Positions 24,552 through 37,445 of a stretch of 64,000 nucleotides of DNA are shown one piece after another. A program made the translations under genes and the position numbers. Location: NCBI GenBank assembly GCA_013396915.1, contig VWZL01004333.1, forward strand, positions 157,059-221,058, given 5' to 3'. Numbering within the stretch: position 1 is the stretch's first letter; each line of letters begins with the position of its first letter. Below the pieces are notes generated by a model. The model was not told where the DNA came from. It was given only the letters and a program-made list of their open reading frames with translations, and did no database searches. The stretch comes from Stercorarius parasiticus (Eukaryota; Chordata; Aves; Charadriiformes; Stercorariidae).

Positions 24552-25939
24552 CATATCTATGATTCATGCAAGACTTTTATTTTAAATTCTGATAATTTAC
24601 AGTTCCTCTAATTGATTCCATGTGTACATGATAACACTACTGTGTAAATAATTTTGCAATCTGTAAACTGAACGATGTGAAGTTTCCCAGAAATTTCAGT
24701 AGAAGTCTATGGTATCAGCAAGTCAGTTATGACAACCACAAGTGAGAGTGATTGAGCAAGTGACTGTCTCTGATGCTCCACTCTATGACCAAGTTGAACA
24801 ACATAAAATTATTTAGAGTTCTCTTTCCAGGGAGTTTACTAGAATTACTTTCTGTGAAATGAATCCAATTAAAAAAATTAACATTTACTCCAGTTTGATT
24901 TTCAACATCTCACAGTGAAAATTTTGAAAGTACCCGTGGAAGTTAGAAGTACAAATTCTGAAAAATTAGCACTCATTTTCCTAAATACTTCAGCTGCTTA
25001 AAAAATGTCCTGAATGCCCTTAGTGAGAAGGAGAAAGGAATGGACATTCTACCACTTCTATCGTGTCCATAAGCAACGATTAGACATTAGCAATCCCTGT
25101 ATGTGATCAGAAGATGGCTACTTTACAGAGTGTGCTTGTAAGGAAATCATACACATTGTGGGTGTTAGCTTATAGAAAAAAAATGAAGTATGTTATTTTT
25201 TCTTATGAGCACATTACTATTCTATGTTAAAAATATGAAGCATTACAGGAAAAAACACAGGTGGAAGAAGAGGTATCTTCAATAGACATTTGTAAAACAT
25301 TATGTGAATAAAAGAAGACGCATAATCTGCTGCAGCATCAGGGTAGCTATAAATTATATTCAGACAAATCACTATTTGTTCTGTTATTGTAGCGAAAAGT
25401 TCTCCCAGCAACTACTGTGCCTTACTGTATCGGTTAGTTAACATAGAGAACAAGCTTTCTTAAAAGAATGTACACAAATGGATGACAAAGATCTTTATCT
25501 TTCCTGTCAAAGCCCACAAGGTAAAATGGTTAATTTTCAGTTGAAAGAAAAAAGAAATCCTTTAGTTGCTCTAGATTATTTGGATGAAACAGTAGAAAAG
25601 TAAAATGTAACTTCTGTCAAAAAAAGAAAGGAAAGGGCAAGAAAAGTGCAAAAATAGCAATAGAGGAGAAAACATAAACCAACTTTTTACTAGATGAGAA
25701 TTAAAATATAAAAAATGAATTAAAAAAAGTGATAATAAAGCCTGAAACAAATTATTTGAATCGTTATATAGAAAAATAAGAAAACAAAACTAGTGTAGCT
25801 AGTGTACCGTATGCCTTGGAAAGATAAATTGGTAAGATGAAGAAATGATTGTGTATACTTGTTACAGGTCATCTGTCTTGGAATGGAAACTTCCTACATC
25901 AACTCTTGAAGTGTTAAAAACCAGAAGCTACTATATTCA
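24552..25939. other. Unique AT-rich non-coding DNA
   Basis: No gene is seen. A/T runs are common around 25,500-25,760. Some of the sequence just before 25,940 may belong to the following CR1 remnant, but I cannot align it. Confidence 0.5.
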
Positions 25940-26115
25940 TGAAGGACTTAACAATAACCATTTTGAAACCCATTAGGTAATGAAGACAGTAAAACATGAA
26001 AGTAGTTCCTAGAATACAGAGAAGACAGCTTTATGATCCAGAAAGTAGAAAATCAATCCAGAGAAGAAACTGTCCTGGATCTACTTCTTCAATAGGGAGG
26101 AACTAATTGAGAACG
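25940..26115 (+). mobile_element. Ancient CR1 LINE remnant, ORF2 endonuclease domain
   Basis: Plus-strand reading gives N-H-F-E-T-H-stop-V-M-K-T-V-K-H-E-S. After a frame change it gives FLEYREDSFMIQKVEN, then SREETVLDLLL, and after another single-base shift NREELIENVS. This tracks the CR1 ORF2 endonuclease region (GDFNHPDICWK..NTA..KQSRRFLE...DNFL.Q.VE.PTREEALLDLLFTNREELV), and the internal stop sits where the family has W. The copy therefore carries a stop and at least two frameshifts and is dead. The flanks are too decayed to place its ends. The alignment is from memory of the family and would be confirmed by translated search. Confidence 0.75.
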
Positions 26116-27164
26116 TGAGTATAATACAGAGCTACTTGCATTACTCACCATATGTATCTGATTGTAAGAAAGTAAATCCTGTTGAATAAAGAAACTGAAG
26201 AAATATGTCACAGCAGAGAAAGATGAGACAGAGTAGAATATGTCTGCGCCAAACTATTAACTCTGCCTTGCAGTCCCAGGGAAAAGAAAGTGTACAAGCT
26301 CTAGGAACATGCAGAAAGTTGTGCTGCACAGCAATGATGTTTGACATATCACTGATGAACCAATACTAGTGGTCACCTCTTATCTACTGAGTTGTTTCTC
26401 TCCTGCAGTTTGCAGCATTTTGTCTCGATAGTAAAGTTAGCTGGCAGTGTGTTAAGTGGAAGAAAACTAGTCACAGAAGAATGGAGCATAATGCAAGCTA
26501 ATTTATCTGGTTTTGTAATTTAAGCTTACTTGTTTTAAAATAATATAAAATATATAATTTTATACTACACGGAGTGCAACATAGAAATGTTTTCTGCTGT
26601 TCTTGACCCTCAGGAGGATGAAGATGGCAACAGAAAAAAATAGAAGTCTGGAGCACTCAAGCTCCTTTGGGGTATTGCTTTCTCCAAGAAGGTCTCTAGC
26701 ACTGACTTCAGTCTTCATTGGCTGTTTGACCGAGTATTCTCTATCCTCCCCTGCCTGTTTTCATCTACACAAAACTCAGCAGAGTCAGACAGGACAACGA
26801 AGTACTAGGGCCAGATTATAATCCTGCAGTACCAATAACTAATGTAATAACCGTGACCTTTGAGGAGTGAAAATTCTCCAAATTAAGATGTAAACCAGCC
26901 TGTGTAATGTAGTTGTGGAGGATGGCAGTCCAGCCATTCAAAGCATCAAGAAGTACTTTACTAATCTCTTGAATCATCCAGTGTCACTGTTGTGCTCTCA
27001 CCAATAGCACAGATAGTTCTCGTCTGTTGCTGATCTATGGAGGTAATCAGTCCAGGCAGGACAGGAACAGCGAACTCAGTGAATAGGACTCAAGAGGGAG
27101 TGAAGATTTATTTGTGGACTCAAGAGTTGGGTTAAGTAGTCAATTTAATTTTTTAACTGATTCC
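26116..27164. other. Unique non-coding DNA between two CR1 copies
   Basis: No gene is recognised. Open frames of 68-72 codons occur and lack motifs. Part of it could be further decayed CR1, but I cannot show it. Confidence 0.5.
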
Positions 27165-28060
27165 TCATAGGAAAGTTGTTTTTGAAAGTGATCTCAGGAA
27201 ATCTCTAGTCCAACCTCCAGCTCAAAGTGGAGTCACCTATGAGGTCAGACGTGGTTGCTCAGAGTGAAGTCAGGTATTGAAAACCTCCAGGGATGGTGAC
27301 TGCACAGCCTCTCTGAAAAACTTGCTCCATTGCCAGACTGATCTTATGGTGAGAAAGTTTATCAGTGCACCCTGGTTGAATGTTACCTGTTTCAAATTAT
27401 GCTTGCTTTTCTTTCAGCCAACATGCACTGCTGTGAAAACCATGTGTCTGCCTTCTTGGTTATTGCTTTATAGGCCCTGAAAGGCTGCTTTTAGGTCACC
27501 CCAAGCTGTCTTTTCTCCAATATAAACACGTGCAGCTTCTGCAGTTGCTCCTCACAGGGTACGTGTTCTAGCCCTTGACCATCTTGCTGGTTGTCCTGTA
27601 TACTTGTTCCAGTTTATTAGTGTCCTGTACTTGGGGAACAAAACTGGACACAGCATCCAGATGTGGTGTAACAAATGCTGAGTAGAGGGGAATAATCATT
27701 CCCCTTGAGCTACCAGCTGTGCTCCTGTCCGTACAGTGCAGGATGCTGCTGGCCTGCTTTGCTGCAAGGGCTTACTGTGGTCTCACACCCAGCTCACCAT
27801 CTGCCAACCCCTCCAGGCCCTTCAGCAGAGCTTCTCCCCAGCCCGTATCATTACAAGGTGGTCTGCCTTTCCATGTGTGGGACTTAGCATCTGACCTTGC
27901 TGAACGACATCAGGCCCCTGTGGCCCATCCCTCCAGCCTGTACAGGTCCCTTTGGATGGCAGCCCTGCCCTCGAGCCTCTTGACTCCTAGAATTTGTTGT
28001 CATCTGCAAACTTGGCATCATTTTTTCTCTTCCTCCAATCTTCTTTCTTTTGAGTAAATT
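27165..28060 (-). mobile_element. Old CR1 LINE copy, antisense
   Basis: Plus-strand text contains antisense CR1 landmarks in the right order: CTCTAGTCCAACCTCCAGCT, AACCTCCAGGGATGGTGACT, GCACAGCCTCTCTG, AAACTGGACACAGCATCCAG, GTGGTGTAACAAATGCTGAG, CCAGCTCACCATCTGCCAAC, CATCTGACCTTGCTGAACGA, TGTACAGGTCCCTTTGGATG and GTCATCTGCAAACTTGGCAT. It reaches farther into ORF2 than the 23.9 kb copy but is much more diverged, with no long open frame left on the minus strand. The octamer tail is not preserved at 27,165. The outer boundaries are approximate. Confidence 0.88.
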
Positions 28061-28592
28061 CATTCAGGTAGGGGCTGTCTCTTGCATGGCATTGGAGAGG
28101 TGCCTGGTTGAGGGATCTTAGAGGGCCATCTTCTCAGAGAACTCAGGGCTTTCCTATTATATCAAGAACGACAGTATTTGTTGGAGCACCTATCGCCCAC
28201 TTGCATGCTTAAATCCCTGACTGAAAACTCTGTGGACAGATTATGGGAGAGTTGTGCTGTGTTTCAGTTCTTAGCCCAAGCAGTGACGCTAGACGTTGTG
28301 AGACTGGACTGAGGAAAGAATGTATGCTCTGAGGAACTACATACAGTGAAATATTATGAACAAGTATTATTTAGTCCAGCTTTGCAATGGAAAACTTCTG
28401 TAGACTCTATCATAGTTTCTTATTTTAAAAAAATCTTGAATAATTTACCAAGCATTAAGGCCATGCTGACTTCTTATTTAAATAATTTATTTTTTATTAC
28501 CCCTAACCCATGATGTTTTAACCCTGTCAAAAATTTGACCTTGTTATTCAGCTGGTTTGACTAGCTAATTTGGAAGAGCAAATGTGGCAGAA

Positions 28593-28629
28593 AAAAAGTG
28601 AAAAAAAAATCGGCCATTTTTCACTTTTT
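28593..28629. repeat. Perfect 13-bp inverted repeat, A/T-rich hairpin
   Basis: AAAAAGTGAAAAA (28,593-28,605) and TTTTTCACTTTTT (28,617-28,629) are exact reverse complements around an 11-base loop containing CGGCC. GGC upstream and GCC downstream suggest a slightly longer imperfect stem. Confidence 0.9.
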
Positions 28630-31600
28630 GCCTCAAGCATGTAACTATGAATGATTCATAGCACTTCTTGCTCTGTGACAGATTCATTATTAAAAGTTTA
28701 TTTAATTATCAATACTGTGCTCTACTCTATTAAGAAAATCATATTTTATATTGACTATTACTTGTGAATGAAGTTATCAGTGTCATTCAATCCACTTGGA
28801 ATCCTGAACATCTGTTTCATTAAGCTGATAGAGTTTGTTATTGACATGTTTAATGCAATATATTTTCCAAGGGCGTATTGGCAGTTTCTCCGTGTGTTAA
28901 GAGAACTCTCTGGTGTAAGCTAGCATATATGATACTGTGTGTCCTGTTTCTTGTTGTGTGGATGTTTGGGGTATTTTTTAGGCTCAAAACCACCGAGAGA
29001 CTGTACTGCAGTGCCCACTTCAGTAGTGCCGGATTAATTTATTTCATTGCTATTTTCATTGCAAATGTGTGACAAGGAACACAATGATCTCAGCATGTAA
29101 ATTATATCTGGACGTACAAAATAAAGGGATTTATTATCTGCTGTTAATGTCAGTTATTTCCAGTTTGCCTAAATACATTAAAAACATATTATGATATTAT
29201 GGATATTATGCAAACACAAACATTAACATATTTTAATGCATGCTTCTATTTTTTCTTCATTCCATTTCAGATTAATATCCATTACCATTATCAATGTTTT
29301 ATCTCTTTTGTGCTGGAAATTGAATTCTGCATTAGAGAAGGTGGATAATGTTTAATAGGAGAATTAGAAATATTCCAAAATAGAAAATGTTTATTTTATT
29401 TTCTATTTAAGATTGTTTTCATGCTCAAATGATATTTTCTGCTTGTTTTCATTATTCTCAACAGTTTTTATGTTGGAAAATACCCAGGTGAATAATTGGC
29501 ATTTTCTAAACAGAGGTTCCGAATTTAATCCAGAAGATTTCTTTAAAAGTATGTGATATCATTACAAAAGAATGTGTTTATTTATTTATTTAAAATATAA
29601 AAAGCAAAGGGAAATCAATGATCTTTTTGCTCACTTCAGTGGACTAGATCTTACACTGATTTCAGTTGGCAAAATATGCTACATTATGAGGAATCAATAT
29701 TCTGTCTATATTTAATGTTGCTTTCCATGCCAAGCCAAATTTTGTATCTTGGCATTAAGCATTTTTCTCTCTCAAAGTTTACACATAGAACTGCGGCTTA
29801 GCAAGTGCTGTCATAAAGTAGATGCCATTTTAGAGATAGAAAAATGGAGAAAGTATTTATGGTATTTTGAAACGTTTACATGTTTCAAGTATTCTGAGGT
29901 TTTGTATGTTGTTTTTTTTTTTAAGTCTACTTTTATTATACCAGCTTTGGAAAAAGACCGTATTGCAATACAGACCAAATTAAAGACAGGAGAATGCAAA
30001 TCTTGATTTTTATTTTTATTTTTTGTGTAGTCTGCAAAGGGTTAGTCTAGTAACTGGCGGAAACATAAGGCTTTGTTTTCCATGCATGAGTAATTCTTAT
30101 GATGAATCAAGTGACTGTCTTTAAAGTATGAAGCAGTGTTTACAAATAGTGACAAATTAACATGGAGTTAGAAACACATACAACTTTCTGTCTTGATCAG
30201 TGCAGCCTTACTCAGTAAAAATCAAGAAACTGTTTTTATAAGAACTGTTACTGTTATTGACTGTTCCCTCAACTTTGATCTTCCTTTCTCTGGGTCTACT
30301 GAAGAAGGCAAATATCACTAGAAGATACATTTTTTCCATTAGAATCTTCAAAAATCTCAATTTTAAGATACCCACTCAACCTCAGTGGATGAGACAACTC
30401 TTCCCCTGATGACTGTTTACCATATCCCTGACCAGAGATGATAGGAAAAATTTCCCGTAGAAATGAACTGCTTTGAGGGACTGTACCTGTATGGGAGGTA
30501 TGTCCAGAAATGTGCATGAAGAGTCTTTGGATCTAAATACAATATTCAATCAAAATTAAAGAAATTCAAGCCACAATAACAGATAGCATAGCAAAATGAA
30601 AGAATAAAACTTGCCAATATGATCCCAGGTCTTCCACAAGCTAAATGAATATTATAATTCATGTCTATATAGACAATCCTTGTTCTGGTATTCGGACAGT
30701 GACTGTTTATAAGCCAGTCCAGCATCTCCCAACTAAAGCTTTTGATGGATTCTCATTCTATCTATTACTCAAACCAAAAGTTTTCAATTTGGTATCTCCC
30801 TCCAGGCAGACTTCTGTGAATACATGTGTTTATGTGCATGTGGTGAAAAAAGATCCCCAATTACTATATATTTTCAAAATAGTATGAGATTAAGCAATTA
30901 AGGATTTCATCATAAAACACAAAGCATCACACTAGCTATCAACTTTAATGTATTTTCTAATTTCTCGATGCCTTAATAGCGTGTACAAATTTAGAGCAGA
31001 AAATAGAAGCCAAACAAGTTCCAAACACCACAAACTCTATAGTTCTAGTTTTCACATGGTATAACATCTCCATTTCTCCCTCTTAAAAAGAAAATTCTGT
31101 TAATTTTCACACCACCTTGAGCTTGCCAAACTCATCACAAGAGCCGAACATCCACCAAGATAATATAATATGCAACCAGACCTTATCAATTGGCAAACCT
31201 GTCCAGCACAGCCAATCCCTTTCCCTAGGTTCCCAAAGGGCACATCAATATTCACGAATGCAACATATGCTTCCTTCCAGTGGTAATTTTGTGCCCAATG
31301 CCACATTGAAACTATGCAGGTGAAATAAAGCAATCGCCTTATGTCAAAAAGAATTCACTTGGTCAACACTCAGTGAAAGAACTCTGAAATATACAGTGAT
31401 TTATGAACTTAATGGTGATACTGGTTTTCAGATACATTCCAATCTCTTCTCTTGTCTTTTCTGGTTCGTACTTCACTATTTTTACCTGATGACTAGCTTG
31501 TCCTTGCAGACCATTCAGTATAATTGTTTAACTTAAGTCTGTTTTTTCAAACTGTGATTTATTTTGAGTTTGCTGATATTTTGTTAACTGTTGGGAAATA

Positions 31601-32590
31601 ATTGAGCTTTAAAGTCTGTCTGCTATTTCCAGCTACTTCATCTGATGCACTAGATGGTATTACTTTCTTCTAAAAATCTTTCCTGCCATGGACTTATTAT
31701 GTAGAGTTTTTACAGTACTGGAAGCTATTTTATACCACTAACAATTCAAAACTGAGAAAGAGATATCAAAAAACATCAGTCAGAGACCAGTCAGTAGGCA
31801 ACTTGTCAGAGTACTGTTTTCTAACATGAAGAAAGGTATCCAAGTTCCTGATCTGAATCCAGAAATAGCTTGAACTTAGATCTCCCAGCATTCAAATATC
31901 TGTTCAATAAGTAAAATTTTGCCTTGATTTACATCATTTGTCTTTGAAGCATATTGAAGATTTCAATATAACTCTAGTGTGGAAGAGGAAGGGAGAAGAG
32001 AAAGAAACAAGTTCTTTCTTTGCGCTATTACTACCTGAGTCAATGTATCTTTTTCCCCCACAATTTGCTGCCACTGGGAGAGGCAAAGTCCCTTTTCCAG
32101 CAGTTCAAAGTGCATAGGTAGATATTAAATGTGAATATTTCCTGTGCCAGAAGTTTCATCTCACAGCAGCCTCCACAATGATACCCTGCAACTGGTGGGA
32201 TGGATGGCTATTTGCAAGTGGGAGGTGACTGAGGATTCAGCTGGGGATTAGCTATTCTCACCTCACCACAATATGTTGTTTCGGGATGGTGCATACTTAA
32301 AAGTTCTTCTAGTTGGTAGTTCAGAAGTCTAGAAGGTGGAGAAACTATGTGCCTGTCCTCCACAGCACACACTCTCTGCACAGCTCCTTGGTTCCTCAAT
32401 TTTCCCTGGACAGAATATCAAACCTCCAGACCCAACATCCAGCCTCAGTAGGTTTTGCTTATTATCCATATTTCTGTGTCCTCCCAGATACTTTCATAAT
32501 CTTAATGCTTATATTTATTCAACCATAGTTTTTTTAAGAAAACTTTCACAGATGTCAGGGCCTGGATTTGCTGTATGCAATGGCTCCTGA

Positions 32591-32627
32591 CCGGTCTGTA
32601 GTGCATACAGACCGGACTGCATACAGA
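32591..32627. repeat. Perfect GC-rich hairpin plus 10-bp direct repeat
   Basis: CCGGTCTGTA (32,591-32,600) and TACAGACCGG (32,606-32,615) pair perfectly around the loop GTGCA. TGCATACAGA at 32,602-32,611 recurs at 32,618-32,627. The stem stands out in AT-rich surroundings. Confidence 0.92.
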
Positions 32628-35600
32628 TGTCAAGCTTATCTTAATGTATTGAAGAAGTTATTTTTAAGGGTCAATTTATATTACCCATTTCTATCACAAG
32701 GGGGAAAAAAATCAACTTTTTTTTTCCACCATACTGTATTTTTTCTTGATGATTTATATTGAAATTGAGTTTAAATGCAATCAAAAGCAAGGAGAAAAAA
32801 AAGCCCATTCAATTAATGAAGTATGTCTTGAAGTAAAATATGTTCCAAGTTGACTTATTTTATAGGGGTTGATTTTTTTTTTTCTTCTGTATATGAGCTT
32901 TTTGTCCTCATGGTTAGATTTTGCACAGCAGAACTCAGAGCGCACTGGGAGCAATAACTGTGTTTTAAAATAACTAGACTGTTTAGAAATGTTCTCTAGA
33001 ATTCTGGAAAAACAGTGATGATAAGTCTGCACTGGTATAAAACAAACATGTGAAAATATGTCAAAAAAAATTAGTTAAATGTTTTCTGTCCTTTTTGGCA
33101 ACATTTACCTAGAACCTGCTTTTTAGTCACATTTTAAGGAAAAATATAAGATTTTCCTGAAACAATATGATTATATCCCTCAGGTAATATTATTTTCCAT
33201 TGGGCTTAGCATAAACAAAATATTTATTTTTATCTGCTGCAAATGAACTATAAATATCCCTCTCTCTTCTTCGGCACTAAAATTTTCTTTATAATGTAAA
33301 TAAATAAATAAGTAGTTTGCACCACAGGAAATTATTTCTTCAATTACTTTATGATACAGATATGTTTTACTAGAACAACCTACGGTTTGGTCTGCTGATT
33401 CAGCATAGCATGTAGGGTTAACTAAATGTTTTGCTTCAGTACATTTATACTTATTAAACCTTCACTTATTGCAGTGAGCCATTTTTGATTAATGTTGCTG
33501 TTTCTGTTTGATGGCTTTGCCGTAAGGTTCTCACTATTTTATGAAATATATTGCTGCTTAAAGTTTTTTGATCGATCAACTCCCATATGAGATAGTTATG
33601 ACAATTTACAATTAACTTTTATTTTGGACTTCTAAATACAGTTGATGTGTTCTTTACAATGGGTGCTTAATCTGTGAATTTACTGTGACTTATTTTCTAA
33701 ACATTGACTTGCTCATGTTATGTTTGTAGAAATTAGGAATATAGTATGGTACCAGGAAAATGATACAGTGGGCGGCCAGTTTAATTTTGGGAAACTTAAT
33801 TAAAGTTTGTGCTGTACTTTGTATGGAGAAGTACTACATGTTACACTTGCAAATTATTATGATGAATTAATAATTAATCTGTGTGATGAACTGGTGATAT
33901 GCGAATTCTAATACATATTTCTGGGGAAAGTAAATAACAGATGTAATCTAGCAAACAACAGAGAACTGATTTATTAATCTTACATGTAATGGAAACTTTG
34001 TTCAAAATTTCAGAATGACTGCAAGGCAGGAGCTCAGGAACTAACGGCTGCAGTAAGCTCTACTAACCAGCTCCTGGAGTAAAGTTCACCTAATAACACA
34101 GTGTGTCTAACATTCTTGTGAATATGATAATTTTAGGAGAGCTCACCAATATATTAGCAGAGGTAACTGAATTGCTTTCACTCTTTTTGGATTCTCTAAC
34201 TGTATAATAAACAACAGAAACGTTACAAAGCCTTCTTACTGAGATGTTCAAAGCCTAGTTCAGCAGCATCCAAACTACAAATTGACAACCTGCAGAGTTA
34301 AAAATTCATTAATTCCCAGAAAGAAAAGATCATCTCATTTTTAACTTTAAAAAGTGGGGGAACTATTGCTACTCCTTATGGAAGTAAATGATTTCTTGAG
34401 AGCAATTAAAAGTGGTTTAAAAGTGTTTGACCAAAAAAAAAGACATTAAGACGCAAGTAAATCTGTGTCGATTTACTTCAGCAAGTCCCAGAGAAAATAG
34501 GAGATCAGTTATACACAAATACAGCTGCTAACTATAAACTATCACCAATATCTTAGAGATAATATGGAAATAGACTAATAGTGATAATTGGTATCATTAA
34601 GTCAAAATCAAAGTTGACATGAATAGTTTCTTCCCTCTTCTCCTCCTTCCCTCCAAAACTAAAATCTTAGCCACCTTTTTTTGTTTCTTTCAAAGATCAT
34701 ACACTAACCAATGAACTGATAAGAAATTGAAATGTTAATAATGGTGAACATAAAGGATTTGGTCAGTATCTCAGGAATCTGAAATAGTAAGAAATAAACC
34801 AACCTCTACATATATTTCCCCAGATGGTTTTCATTTTCTCATTCAATCCATGAATCTTACGGGCCTTTCATACCCTGCTCCTCAGCCTACATGATTTATT
34901 ACATTGTCCTAACTTAGTTCTCAATCCTCTTAATGGCTGCTTTAATGGTTTCCTGTTTGCTGTTAGTCAAGCAAATTTCAACTAAGGTATCAACTGAACA
35001 ATGCTGATGCCCTGCAAAGGCAGTTGTTTGGGGTTTTTTTTGTTGCATTTTTATTTTTTTTTCCCATTTGGTGAGTATTTGCTCATACTGGTCAAAGGAA
35101 ATATATCCAGCATGGACACAGTTCTTTTCTTTGAAGATGATACGAGTCAGAGACTCTCTTACATTCTGTGGTGTTCATGCTCCTAGAGGCAAAAATGCTT
35201 TCAGCTGGTAAGTCTATTAGCAGACTAATGAGCACATTTATGTTAATAGCATATATTGCCAAAGGTTGAATAATCTATTGATTTCCCTTAGTTGAACTAC
35301 TTATTTTTCCACTTATATCTCTTACCAACTCTGTGTCCTAGTTGGTTACGCTGTTGTCCATGCTGATCGCACCTAATTCAGAGAGTTGTTCCTTGGAATG
35401 ACAATGAGGTTACTGGTAAGGTACAGGATTACTCAGAATGGGTGGCTGGGTTGCAGTTCAACCCCAGGAGAATTTTGAGTCTCCAATGCTGGTTTATCAA
35501 GTCTCTTTAAGCACCATACATCTCCTTTCTAGGGGATTCCTTTAGTGTGGGGAATGTGTCGGGAGGTTGCTATAGGTACCTCCTACTGCATAGGGAAGGG

Positions 35601-37423
35601 AGGTAAAATAGCGTGAGAAATTACTTTAGAGTTGCTCCTGGCCTCTTAGTTGTGGGAAATACTGCCTGGGTCTGTGCTGCAGGATGCAGGTCCTTTGAGG
35701 TAGGTACTGAATTCCTGCTGCCATGAAGAGATAGACTGAAATCCTCAGCCTCCCTGATTTGCTTGCAAGGAAAGTTAGATGCATGTGCAGAGAGGAAAAG
35801 CCCCATGGAGGGACTGAGCAGAGTGCTCAGGGAAAGAATTGCCCTGGAAAAAAGCCAAAATCCAAGTGAGTACCACTGCTTGCCAGGTGGGATTATTCTT
35901 CCTAGAGATTTTTGTGAGACCAGTATTTTGTCAAGAGAGCATGTATGTATTGAGTAACGTGCAACTGCTGATGCATTGGTTTATCTACAATTATGATCCC
36001 CAAAGCCACCAATGTAGTAGATTTTAAAATATCATCCCAAATTAAACACGTGACTCTTGTTTATGAGTAGACTATCTGTAGCCTTTATATGGGATTATAT
36101 AATTGTATAATTATATAATACATATAGCATTCCAATTAGACAACCTTAATGAAGTATTTCAGAGAGAACATGCACACATCCTCGTTTTCTCTGGTGTTTA
36201 GGAAGCAAAAGCAAATAGTTGCACAGTATCGTGTAATATAAACTGGCTATTTTAAGTGTATGTTGTTGTCAATCTATATTTAATATATATAAATACGTAA
36301 GACTTATTAAACTTAAGAAAGTAATCAATACTCCATTGTCACATTACTTGTCTAAGATTATGGGATAGATTTAGTATTTTGAAACAGATCTGAGAGAGAA
36401 AGCTCAGGAAGCTGAAGGATACAAAGGATATACTTTGATATTAATTTTTCTGCCAATGAGGAGCATATTTATTCTGCTGATCACTCAGCAGCTGGGACAT
36501 TGCAACATCCTTAATCTCCCTTAATTTTTAAGGGTTAATAATAAAATGTTAATTTCCAATACAAAGTGAATGGAGGCTACTGCCAAGTTGGGATAAGATG
36601 TTAACATAGGAGGGATACAGTTTAGAAAACATGGATTCTGTTCTTGATACTCTTATTTCTTGGGATGGTTGACAGGATAACACATGTGACAATCAGTTTG
36701 AGTGATTTTCTGAGAGGGCAGGCTATTATTTTTCTTATGGCATCATGAAGGGTAAGTGATTTCTCTTGTAACTTCAGGGCAGGTTTTGTGGAGATACATG
36801 ACCCAAACCATAATAAGACTCAGTGAAGGGCATCAGTGTAGGGAATAGGGGCCTTTATTTTCCAAGTTGCACCGGATTACAGATGGCTGGATTAGAAACT
36901 TTTTTCTGATGCAGTGTTTACAGATGATGTGTTTTACTTGCTGTGCAATGCATTGAGTGAAAAGATAGATTTGTTTTTCAGTGTGGGGCACTAGAAGTGA
37001 TTATATCAGTCTCAATAGTTGTGAATTGCTTCGAACTCCTAAAGGAGAAGTCAATGCTAAGCTTACTATTCCACAAATATTTTACACAATAAAGAATGAC
37101 AAAGGATCAAGATTGAAGAAATGTGGCAGATGACAGTAAAGACACTTCTAACATGCTTGATTAATTTCTTTCTCTACAAAATTACAACATTGTTAAATAC
37201 ACTTTCCTAAAAGAGTATTTTAAGGCCTAGCAATTTGTCATTCATTTTAGAGTATTTTTAAATCCTCAGGTTAAATTCTAAATACACAAGATTATTATTA
37301 TTTATTACTCCTATTTCTCAAAACATCATTGCTTACCTTGCTAATTTTATTTTCAGTCTGGTCAAGCAATGTAATGCTTATTAGTGTATTAAACCCATAG
37401 CACTGAAGCTGTAAATAAGTCAT

Positions 37424-37445
37424 CCCCCCCCCCCCAAAAAAAAAA
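37424..37445. repeat. C12-A10 mononucleotide junction
   Basis: Twelve C residues are followed directly by ten A residues. Such junctions are unstable and sequence poorly, so the exact lengths may be unreliable. Confidence 0.9.
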
